This document shows positions 49,060-56,100 of a DNA stretch of 56,100 bases, in pieces. The notes under the pieces were generated by a model. It did no database searches. It saw only the letters and a program-made list of their open reading frames with translations, and was not told the origin of the DNA. The stretch comes from Heliobacteriaceae bacterium (GTDB lineage: Bacteria; Bacillota; Desulfitobacteriia; Heliobacteriales; Heliobacteriaceae): NCBI GenBank assembly GCA_028707535.1, contig JAQWAU010000009.1:1-56100 (forward strand). The letters are read 5' to 3'. A program made the position numbers and the translations under genes. Within the stretch, counting starts at the first letter, position 1. Each line of letters starts with the position of its first letter.

Positions 49060-51723
49060 TTGTGGGAAGAGCCCGAGGTTTATCCGTTTCGCCGGGTGCG
49101 TGGGAACGACCATCGCCCGATAGGCAAGTTCGCAGCAGTTTGGGCTATGTTCAGGCGCCAGTACCGCCAAATGGCGGTGGAAACAACAAGAGGCTGGGGG
49201 ATAGGCAAGGGTTTAGCGGCGGTTTTGGTTCAAGCGGGGTTGCTGATCAGGTTCTTGAGCCGCTGGGTCATCTTGACGTTACAGCAAGGATGGGTAGCCG
49301 TAATGCGCTGGCCCCGGGTATTAGCCGGATGGGAGATTTCTTCGGTTACCGGCTGGTTCCGCAACGGGGAAAATTGGTTGTATGCCTTGGTGGTTTTCTT
49401 GCTGGCCCGGGGTACCTTGTTGGGTGGTTTAGCGGCCGGTGGGCCGGCTGCCCTGGCCGTTATTGCCCTTCGCCGGCCACGACGGCTCACTTGGGTCTTG
49501 GCCGGGGCGGTGTTGGGTTGGGTATCCTTATGGTGGCCGGGGCCGCTGTCACCAGAGGTGTGGGCCGACCATTCGGCCTTGCCTCCGGTAGTGCAACCGA
49601 CCGCTTGGCTGGCGGTTACCGCCGCCGGTTTAGGGATTGCTCACCGGTTACGTTGGCAGGTGCCGGCTTTGGCGATGCTAACGGCGGTGACGATTTGGCT
49701 GGTGGAAGGGGTGGCGGTGGCCTGGTTCCGTCCTTCCTTGTACAGTGGCCTTTTAGTTGGGTTTGAGGGTTTGTTTGCCGCCGTTTTGGTGGTTGTTTTT
49801 GCGACCGCCGAAACGGCGGTAAAGAGGCCGGTTGGGCGCATTTTTACGCGGGAAGAAAAGGCCTGCTTAATGATTTTGGCGCTTATGCTTGTATTAGGCC
49901 TACCGGCTATCAGTTTAGGCGGGCTTACCTTGGCCGGGGTGGTTTCCCGGGTGGGAGTGCTCTTAGGGGCATTTTTGCTTGGACCCGGGGGTGGGGCGGC
50001 TACGGGAGTTGCGCTAGGCCTGTTGCCTGCCTTGGGGTTTTTTGGGCTGCCGGCTTCTTTAGCGTTGTTGGCGGTGAGTGGTTTAATCGGTGGTGTTTTC
50101 CGGGCTTGGGGCAAACCAGGGGTGTTCGCCGGCTTTCTGTTGGGTCATTTGTTGTTGACCGGTTACATGAGCGATGCCACCGGGATCAATCAGGTGTTGG
50201 CGGAAGCCGGGGCCGCCGGGTTGATTTTTATTTTTTGGCCGCCGGGTTCGCTCCGGACATTGCGGCGCCGGCTCGTGGCCAGGGCCGTACCGGTAGATAA
50301 CGCCAAAGAGGGCTTGGTTAATGCTCGCTTGGAAGAAATGAGCCGGTTGTTTCACCAGTTGGCGACAACTTTTGAGCAAGTGGCCGAGTCACAACCGGTG
50401 AATCAGGAAAAAACTTGGCATCCGTTGTTTCACGCGATTGCCGACCGGGTTTGCCGTCCTTGTGCCAGTTACGGTCTCTGTTGGGAGCGGGATTATCAGC
50501 GGACCCAACAGTACCTGGGGGAATTGTTGACCCAAATCGAAGAAAAGGGCCAAGTGACTACTCAGGATTTGACCCCGCAATTGGCTCGCCGGTGTGCCCG
50601 GTTGGGGGAACTGGCGACCACGATCAGCTGTTTGCTGGAAACAGTGGAAGTGGACCGGTTTTGGCGCTGCCGCTTGCAGGAAAGCCGTTCTCTGGTCGGG
50701 GCGCAATTCCGGGGCCTCGCCGGTTGGCTGCAAGCTTTGGTGCAGGATTTGACCCTTAAGGCTTCACCCCATAAAGCGGAAATGCAGGTCGCCCGGGTTT
50801 TGGCGGAAAAAGGTTTTCAACTAAAATCGGTCCGGTCGAAAGACCGGCACCGGTGGCGGTTATTCGTGACCGGAAAGGGTTGCTCCGGGGAATGGCCTTG
50901 CGCCGAACAGGCAGCGCCGGCGGTGGCCGCCGTCTTGGGGGTGCCCTTGGTTGTCGGGAAATCCCGGTGTTACCCGAAAAAGCGCCGGGGTTGTGCTTTT
51001 ACCCTCGGGCCGGTAAGGCCTTATGTGTTGGCGGTAGGGGTGGCCCAGGTTTGTCGTTACGGCAGCGCCGTTTCCGGGGATACGGTCAGCCAGTGGGAAG
51101 CACCGGGGGCAAAAGCGGTTATTGCCCTGAGTGACGGTTCCGGTGTAGGTCCCCGGGCGGCCCGGGAAAGTGTGGCGACCTTGTCTTTGCTGGAACACTT
51201 TTCCCGGGCCGGGGTTGTGCCTGGGGAAGCTGTCCGCGCTGTCAATTCATTGGTCGGGTTGGCTACTGAGGACGAGTCCTTTGCCACTGTTGACATGGCC
51301 GTGGTTGATTTGGCGGCGGCCGAAACCGAGTTGTTCAAGCTGGGAGCGGCTCCGAGCTACCTTAAGCGGGGCCGGCGGGTCCAGGTATTGCAACGGTCAT
51401 CCTTGCCCTTGGGGATCATGAAGGTCGTGGAGGTGGAATCTCTGGTGGTTTCCCTGATGCCGGGAGACCGCTTGGTGTTGGTGAGTGACGGCATCCTGGA
51501 TGCCAGGAGCCGGGAGGCTGGGGAGGAGGCAGCCGGCGGGAATGATTGGCTGGTTTCGTTTTTGGAGCAGGTACCGGCGGATGACCCCCAAGCCGTGGCG
51601 GACCTGATCTTGTCGGAAGCACTGCAGCCCAACCGGGAAAAAGCCCGGGATGACGCTACGGTCGTCGTTATTGGGGTTATGGGCCGGGAGGCGGCTTTAC
51701 CGCAAAGCAAGTTGCCGCAGTAA
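49060..51723 (+). CDS. spoIIE: Stage II sporulation protein E
   Basis: Membrane phosphatase that activates sigma-F by dephosphorylating SpoIIAA and also binds FtsZ. About ten hydrophobic segments fill residues 55-405 or so; a regulatory region with CRPCASYGLCW follows; the PP2C domain (about 665-880) has ALSDGSGVGPRAARES, SFATVDMAVVDL and LVLVSDGILDA, with the metal-binding aspartates. TTG 49060 lies six bases after GGGGGA, giving 887 residues. The earlier in-frame ATG at 48997 falls inside the promoter -10 element and cannot be the start if that promoter is used. Confidence 0.94.
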   Translation: MWEEPEVYPFRRVRGNDHRPIGKFAAVWAMFRRQYRQMAVETTRGWGIGKGLAAVLVQAGLLIRFLSRWVILTLQQGWVAVMRWPRVLAGWEISSVTGWFRNGENWLYALVVFLLARGTLLGGLAAGGPAALAVIALRRPRRLTWVLAGAVLGWVSLWWPGPLSPEVWADHSALPPVVQPTAWLAVTAAGLGIAHRLRWQVPALAMLTAVTIWLVEGVAVAWFRPSLYSGLLVGFEGLFAAVLVVVFATAETAVKRPVGRIFTREEKACLMILALMLVLGLPAISLGGLTLAGVVSRVGVLLGAFLLGPGGGAATGVALGLLPALGFFGLPASLALLAVSGLIGGVFRAWGKPGVFAGFLLGHLLLTGYMSDATGINQVLAEAGAAGLIFIFWPPGSLRTLRRRLVARAVPVDNAKEGLVNARLEEMSRLFHQLATTFEQVAESQPVNQEKTWHPLFHAIADRVCRPCASYGLCWERDYQRTQQYLGELLTQIEEKGQVTTQDLTPQLARRCARLGELATTISCLLETVEVDRFWRCRLQESRSLVGAQFRGLAGWLQALVQDLTLKASPHKAEMQVARVLAEKGFQLKSVRSKDRHRWRLFVTGKGCSGEWPCAEQAAPAVAAVLGVPLVVGKSRCYPKKRRGCAFTLGPVRPYVLAVGVAQVCRYGSAVSGDTVSQWEAPGAKAVIALSDGSGVGPRAARESVATLSLLEHFSRAGVVPGEAVRAVNSLVGLATEDESFATVDMAVVDLAAAETELFKLGAAPSYLKRGRRVQVLQRSSLPLGIMKVVEVESLVVSLMPGDRLVLVSDGILDARSREAGEEAAGGNDWLVSFLEQVPADDPQAVADLILSEALQPNREKARDDATVVVIGVMGREAALPQSKLPQ

Positions 51724-51739
51724 GGTAAATACGACTTTT

Positions 51740-51774
51740 AGGCCCATCCGGTGGGGGAGGGCCTGTTTTATTAT
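51740..51774 (+). terminator. Terminator after spoIIE
   Basis: Stem AGGCCC with GGGCCT (51740-51745 and 51759-51764), followed by GTTTTATTAT. Confidence 0.7.
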
Positions 51775-51888
51775 CAAAAATCTGGGCGAGAATAAATAAT
51801 GGACCCAAATTCCTTAATTGAACCGGAAGGGAAAGGCATAACCTATGTAGAAAGTAAATTCCCAGCAGGAAAAGGGAATTGATGAATA

Positions 51889-53310
51889 ATGCTGGAGCAT
51901 TTTACGCAGTTTATCCGGGAAAACCGGTTGGTGGAACCCGGCCAGCGGGTCCTGGCGGCGGTTTCCGGTGGGGTGGATTCTGTTTGTCTGCTCATATTGT
52001 TGGCCCGGGCCAGGCCGGCATTATCCTTTGAACTGGCGGTAGCCCATTTTGATCACCGGCTACGCGGGGAGGAGTCCCGGGCTGATGCCGCGTTTGTCGC
52101 CGGTCTTGCCGGCCGGTTAGGGTTGCCTTTGGTCAGCGGGGAAGCCCCCCAAAAATGGTGGTGTTACGAATCCGGCTCCAAAATGGAGGCGGCCCGCCGG
52201 TTGCGGTATGCTTTCTTGGAACGGGCTGCCGGGCAAGTAGCGGCCCAGCGGGTGGCTTTGGGTCACCATGCTGATGACCAGGCGGAGACCGTGGTTTTTC
52301 ACCTGCTTAGGGGCAGCGGCCCGGCGGGACTGGCCGGGATTCCTCTTGAGCGGGGGCTTTTCATCCGTCCTTTGCTGCCTTTTCAGCGGTCGGAAATCGA
52401 GTCCTTTGTCAAGGCAGCCGGTGAAGGGTGGCGGCACGACCGGAGCAATGATGCCGATGATTATACCCGCAACCGGATTCGCCACCAGGTTATACCCTTG
52501 CTGGCTTCTTTTAATCCCCGCTTTGTGGCGGCGGCCGGCCGGGCGGCAGCGCTCTTGCGGGCCGATACCGAGTATTTGGCTGCCTTAGCCGCCCGGGAAT
52601 ATCAGGACTTGGTCAAAGAAGGGCGGTTGCCGGTGAAACCCTTGCTACAGCTACCCCTTGCTTTGCGCCGGCGGGTCTTGCGCTTATTTATCGGCAAGGC
52701 CTTGGTGACACCGGCAGGAGACAGACCTAATGTGGGGTTTGCGAAGACAGCGGAGATCTTGACCTTACTCGAGCGGACTGAGAACAAAACCGGCCAAATC
52801 TCGCAGGTGGCCGGTTGTAACCTGGTCAACGAAAATGGCTGGCTGGTTTTATCCCGGGAACAGCCTGAGGCGGCAAACGCTTTTTGTTACCCGGTACCGG
52901 CGCCGGCCGGTGAGGATGTTGTTTCGCTCATGGTTCCGGAAGCAGGGGGTACCCTGGAGGTCAAATGTCTACGCGGGGAAGCCGGGCCTAGTGGGCCTTA
53001 CCAGATTTTTTTGGCTGTTGCCGGGCTAAACCAAGGGCCTTTAGTGGTACGCAGCCGCCGGCCAGGTGATCGTTTTTGGCCGGCGGGGATGACCGGGAGC
53101 AAAAAGGTTAAAGATTTTTTTATCGACGCCAAGGTTGTATGGCGGTTGCGGGGGCAAATACCCTTGCTGGTGGCCGGTGAAACGGTGCTCTGGGTGGTTG
53201 GGTACCGTCCGGACCGGCGTTACTTGGCGGGACCGAATAGTCAGGATTTTATCGCTTTGACCTGGTACGGAAAAGGATTTGATAACCCTGGCGCTCCTGT
53301 GCTAGAATAG
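51889..53310 (+). CDS. tilS: tRNA(Ile)-lysidine synthase
   Basis: Converts C34 of tRNA-Ile(CAT) to lysidine so that it reads AUA. The PP-loop ATPase motif is [32 protein letters not shown] and [19 protein letters not shown] follow, and the C-terminal substrate domains end with [15 protein letters not shown] and FFIDAKV. 473 residues is normal. ATG 51889 has AAAGGGAATTGATG in front. It lies between spoIIE and ftsH as in Bacillus, but hprT, normally after it, is missing. Confidence 0.95.
   Translation: MLEHFTQFIRENRLVEPGQRVLAAVSGGVDSVCLLILLARARPALSFELAVAHFDHRLRGEESRADAAFVAGLAGRLGLPLVSGEAPQKWWCYESGSKMEAARRLRYAFLERAAGQVAAQRVALGHHADDQAETVVFHLLRGSGPAGLAGIPLERGLFIRPLLPFQRSEIESFVKAAGEGWRHDRSNDADDYTRNRIRHQVIPLLASFNPRFVAAAGRAAALLRADTEYLAALAAREYQDLVKEGRLPVKPLLQLPLALRRRVLRLFIGKALVTPAGDRPNVGFAKTAEILTLLERTENKTGQISQVAGCNLVNENGWLVLSREQPEAANAFCYPVPAPAGEDVVSLMVPEAGGTLEVKCLRGEAGPSGPYQIFLAVAGLNQGPLVVRSRRPGDRFWPAGMTGSKKVKDFFIDAKVVWRLRGQIPLLVAGETVLWVVGYRPDRRYLAGPNSQDFIALTWYGKGFDNPGAPVLE
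53279..53308 (+). promoter_or_regulatory. Promoter of ftsH
   Basis: TTGATA (53279-53284), 18-base spacer, TAGAAT (53303-53308), partly inside the end of tilS. A small hairpin (CGCTG-GCAA-CAGCG) lies just before the ftsH ribosome site. Confidence 0.6.
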
Positions 53311-53365
53311 GCTGAAATGGCTATATTATCATAGACTCGCTGGCAACAGCGGGAGGAGGTTATTA

Positions 53366-55171
53366 GTGAACCGGATCGTCAAAAACCTGGCCATATATAT
53401 TCTAATTGTTTTGCTGGCTATTTCGGTGATTCGGGTCGCCAAGCCGCCGGAACAGACCATGGAACAAATCTCCTACACCCAGTTCTACCAGCTTCTTGTC
53501 ACCGACCAGGTGAAAGAGGTTTCTACGGTTAGTGAACGGGACCGGACGGAGATTACCGGTGTAAAGACCGATGACACAGCCTTTGCTACGATTGGTCCGG
53601 TGGATGTTAAACGGGTGACCGATATTATTATCGACAAGCAGATCCCGTATACGCCGAAGCCGGCGCCGGAGCCACCCTGGTGGACGGGGCTTTTGTCGAC
53701 TTTATTACCGATCCTTTTGCTTGTCGGCCTTTTCTTCTTCATGATGCAGCAGACCCAGGGCGGGGGTTCCCGGGTAATGCAGTTCGGGAAGAGCCGGGCA
53801 AAACTGCATACCGATGATAAGAAAAAGGTCACTTTTGATGACGTGGCCGGGGCGGATGAAGTAAAAGAGGAACTCCAGGAAGTAGTGGAGTTCCTGCAAC
53901 AGCCTAAAAGGTTTTCCGAACTAGGGGCCAAGATTCCCAAAGGGGTACTCTTGTTTGGCCCGCCGGGGACAGGGAAAACCTTGGTGGCCAGGGCAGTGGC
54001 TGGCGAGGCAGGGGTGCCTTTTTTCAGCATTTCCGGCTCGGATTTTGTGGAAATGTTTGTTGGGGTCGGGGCTTCCCGGGTACGTGACCTGTTTGAACAG
54101 GCCAAAAAAAGTTCGCCGTGTATTGTCTTTATCGACGAAATTGATGCTGTCGGCCGCCAGCGTGGGGCTGGTTTGGGTGGCGGCCATGACGAGCGGGAGC
54201 AAACCCTTAACCAGCTATTGGTCGAAATGGATGGCTTTTCCGCCAATGAAGGAATTATTGTTGTTGCGGCGACCAACCGGCCGGATATCTTGGACCCGGC
54301 TTTGCTCCGGCCCGGTCGTTTTGACCGGCAGGTGGTGGTTGACCGCCCGGATATTAAAGGCCGGAAAGAGATCTTGGCTGTCCATGTCCGGGGCAAACCG
54401 TTAGATGATTTGGTTGACTTCGATGTCTTGGCCCGGCGCACACCAGGGTTCACCGGCGCCGACCTGGCCAACATGGTCAACGAAGCAGCCCTCCTGGCAG
54501 CCCGGCGCGGGGAAAAGAAAATCACCATGCGGGAGCTGGAGGATGCTACCGAGCGCGTAATTGCCGGACCGGAAAGAAAGTCACGGGTAATCAGTGATTT
54601 TGAAAAGAAACTGGTCAGCTATCACGAAGCCGGCCATGCTTTGGTTGGCGGCTTGTTGGAACATACCGATCCCGTGCACAAGATTTCGATTATTCCCCGG
54701 GGTCGGGCCGGTGGGTATACTTTGTTGTTGCCGGAAGAGGACCGGCACTATATGACTAAATCCCAGATTCTTGCCCAGATCACCATGTTGTTAGGGGGAC
54801 GGGTAGCCGAGGATTTGGTTTTAAGAGAGGTTTCCACCGGGGCATCCAACGATTTGGAACGGGCAACCGAGTTGGTGCGAAAAATGATCACCGAATACGG
54901 GATGTCCGAGGAACTGGGGCCTTTAACCTTTGGCCATAAACAAGAGGCTGTTTTTCTCGGCCGGGATTTGACCCGGGACCGCAACTATTCGGAGGCGGTG
55001 GCTTTTTCCATCGACAAGGAAGCCCGCCGGATTATCGAAGCGGCTTACGATAAGGCGCGAAAATTGTTGGAAGCAAACATGAACAAACTACATCTGATCG
55101 CCGAAACCCTGATGGAGAAGGAAACGATCGAAGCATCCGAGTTTACGGAATTAATGGCAAAAGTCAGTTAA
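53366..55171 (+). CDS. ftsH: ATP-dependent zinc metalloprotease FtsH
   Basis: Membrane-bound AAA+ protease for quality control. Two membrane helices (about residues 5-24 and 107-126) flank an extracytoplasmic domain. The AAA+ domain has [20 protein letters not shown] (Walker A), [16 protein letters not shown] (Walker B), [20 protein letters not shown] (SRH). The zinc site is [13 protein letters not shown] with [15 protein letters not shown] downstream. 601 residues. GTG start after GGGAGGAGG. The stop lies five bases from the convergent small gene. Confidence 0.97.
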   Translation: MNRIVKNLAIYILIVLLAISVIRVAKPPEQTMEQISYTQFYQLLVTDQVKEVSTVSERDRTEITGVKTDDTAFATIGPVDVKRVTDIIIDKQIPYTPKPAPEPPWWTGLLSTLLPILLLVGLFFFMMQQTQGGGSRVMQFGKSRAKLHTDDKKKVTFDDVAGADEVKEELQEVVEFLQQPKRFSELGAKIPKGVLLFGPPGTGKTLVARAVAGEAGVPFFSISGSDFVEMFVGVGASRVRDLFEQAKKSSPCIVFIDEIDAVGRQRGAGLGGGHDEREQTLNQLLVEMDGFSANEGIIVVAATNRPDILDPALLRPGRFDRQVVVDRPDIKGRKEILAVHVRGKPLDDLVDFDVLARRTPGFTGADLANMVNEAALLAARRGEKKITMRELEDATERVIAGPERKSRVISDFEKKLVSYHEAGHALVGGLLEHTDPVHKISIIPRGRAGGYTLLLPEEDRHYMTKSQILAQITMLLGGRVAEDLVLREVSTGASNDLERATELVRKMITEYGMSEELGPLTFGHKQEAVFLGRDLTRDRNYSEAVAFSIDKEARRIIEAAYDKARKLLEANMNKLHLIAETLMEKETIEASEFTELMAKVS

Positions 55172-55176
55172 AGTAC

Positions 55177-55506
55177 TTATTGTCCCTGTGTCGCACCGGG
55201 TTTGTCGGACCCGGCGATAAGCGATTCACAGGCAAGCAAGGTTTTTGCGGTGTTACGCATCATCACGAGCCCGACGTTCCATCTACCGTGGATGTTACCG
55301 GCGCCTTGCATCCGGAGGGCGTTGCCGGTGTCATTGTTTAGCTGTCGGCGCAAGAATTCGCTATAGGCTTGTACTTGTTGCCGGATCTCCTCCCAGTTGG
55401 TGCCAATAAATTTGGCGCCCCTGATCCACAAAATAATTGTATCGTTTGTTTGTTTAACTACCGGTTTGAAAAAGGAACGAAAATATCCCAGCACCAGGGT
55501 GACCAC
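55177..55506 (-). CDS. Small protein of unknown function
   Basis: A 109-residue ORF filling most of the gap between ftsH and ndk on the minus strand. It begins VTLVLGYFRSFFKPVVKQTN, continues with IILWIRGAKFIGTNWEEIRQ and ends with GNIHGRWNVGLVMMRNTAKTLLAC. The N-terminus is moderately hydrophobic but has no clear signal or membrane helix. AAAGGAG sits only two bases before the GTG at 55506, so the start may be a nearby GTG downstream (55494). I do not recognise it; codon use is consistent with a real gene. Confidence 0.5.
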   Translation of the reverse strand: MVTLVLGYFRSFFKPVVKQTNDTIILWIRGAKFIGTNWEEIRQQVQAYSEFLRRQLNNDTGNALRMQGAGNIHGRWNVGLVMMRNTAKTLLACESLIAGSDKPGATQGQ

Positions 55507-55575
55507 GCTCCTTTCAGACAGGGAAAATTCTTAACTCAACATAGCTATCATACTACCTCATGAAAGGAATTTGAT

Positions 55576-56025
55576 ATGGAACGGACTTTTTTGATGCTTA
55601 AGCCGGATGCTGTCCAACGGGGCCTCATCGGGGAGATTATCAGCTGGTTTGAAAAAAAAGGTTTTCAGCTGGTTGCGATGAAGTTTTTGCAGTTGACTCC
55701 GGAAATGGCGGCCGAACACTATGCTGAGCATGGGGGGAAACCCTTTTATCCCGGCCTGGTGGCCTTTATTACCGCTGGCCCTGTGGTGGCAATGTGCTGG
55801 GAAGGCCAGGATGTGATCACGGTGGCCCGGGAGATGATGGGGGCGACCAATCCGGCGAAGGCCTTGCCGGGCACTATCCGGGGTACCTATGCCGTCGATA
55901 CCGGCCGGAACGTCATTCACGGTTCGGATTCCCCGGCAGCGGCGGAACGGGAATTGGCAATTTATTTCCGCCCGGAAGATTTTTTCAATTGGGACCGGTC
56001 TTTGGCCCCATGGTTTACGGAGTAA
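55576..56025 (+). CDS. ndk: Nucleoside diphosphate kinase
   Basis: Transfers phosphate between NTPs and NDPs through a phospho-His. ERTFLMLKPDAVQRGLIGEI is the N-terminal family block; RNVIHGSDSPAAAERELAIY contains the active His; GPVVAMCWEGQDVI and TNPAKALPGTIRG are the nucleotide-binding parts. 149 residues is standard. ATG 55576 after AAAGGAA. Confidence 0.96.
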   Translation: MERTFLMLKPDAVQRGLIGEIISWFEKKGFQLVAMKFLQLTPEMAAEHYAEHGGKPFYPGLVAFITAGPVVAMCWEGQDVITVAREMMGATNPAKALPGTIRGTYAVDTGRNVIHGSDSPAAAERELAIYFRPEDFFNWDRSLAPWFTE

Positions 56026-56077
56026 TCCGGGTTGACCAACTATGTGAAAGACTAACGGCGGCGGGAGGGGTGAGTGA

Positions 56078-56100
56078 ATGGATAAGTTAAAGGTGGGGCT
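56078..56100 (+). CDS. Start of a gene running off the window
   Basis: ATG at 56078, eight bases after GGGAGGGG, opens a frame reading MDKLKVG up to the window end. Too short to identify. Confidence 0.55.

Noticed and set aside
1-56100. CRISPR array, prophage or insertion sequence
   Set aside because: No regularly spaced repeats, transposase-like proteins, integrase or flanking target duplications were seen.

Overview
The window is about 56 kb of GC-rich chromosome from an endospore-forming, anaerobe-like Bacillota, most probably a member of the Clostridia. The gene order follows the tmk-to-ftsH stretch of the Bacillus subtilis chromosome: decarboxylase, tmk, holB, ricT, yabA, rsmI, abrB, metS, tatD, 3D/G5 proteins, rnmV, ksgA, yabG, ispE, spoVG, glmU, prs, ctc, pth, mfd, prsA-like, spoVT, spoVB-like, mazG, hup, rqcP, yabP, yabQ, divIC, Met/Met/Glu tRNAs, spoIIE, tilS, ftsH. 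Sporulation genes (yabG, spoVG, spoVT, yabP, yabQ, spoIIE) and sigma-H, sigma-G and Spo0A-type promoters fit a spore former. No rRNA, CRISPR array, prophage or insertion sequence was seen. Species cannot be named from the sequence alone.

Layout. Positions 1-1,900 are an AT-richer islet with an HD-domain phosphohydrolase coupled to a YwgA-like protein; it looks foreign. 2.0-8.0 kb: a lytic transglycosylase (minus), then a replication and RNA-modification operon ending in a 54-residue coiled-coil ORF. 8.1-15.4 kb: abrB (minus), metS, tatD, two 3D-domain cell-wall proteins, rnmV, ksgA. 15.4-21.4 kb is accessory: an unknown gene, a Ku / DNA ligase / LigD-polymerase end-joining operon on the minus strand, a GAF-PAS-GGDEF-HD-GYP protein and a glycosyltransferase. 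21.5-27.7 kb: yabG, a mini L,D-transpeptidase, ispE, a GntR regulator, an odd nucleotidyltransferase, two related beta-rich proteins, a half-ferritin and spoVG. 27.8-34.4 kb: a spore-type amidoligase/ATP-grasp protein, glmU, prs, a PRC-barrel protein, ctc, pth and a second mini L,D-transpeptidase. 34.6-45.3 kb: mfd through divIC. 45.3-48.4 kb: Ppx/GppA phosphatase, then murT-gatD on the minus strand. 48.6-56.1 kb: three tRNAs, spoIIE, tilS, ftsH, a small unknown gene, ndk and the start of another gene.

Most noteworthy: (1) the GatD homologue next to a complete MurT has lost both catalytic residues of the glutaminase site (Cys to Gly, His to Gln) while the rest is well preserved; (2) the HD hydrolase plus YwgA-like pair on foreign-looking DNA is a candidate defence or toxin-antitoxin module; (3) the end-joining operon encodes ligase and polymerase as separate overlapping genes; (4) a truncated ATP-grasp/amidoligase fusion and two signal-less mini L,D-transpeptidases sit among the spore genes.

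Starts were chosen from Shine-Dalgarno spacing and may differ from automated calls; GTG and TTG starts are common here. Every annotation is from reading the sequence; no database search was run.
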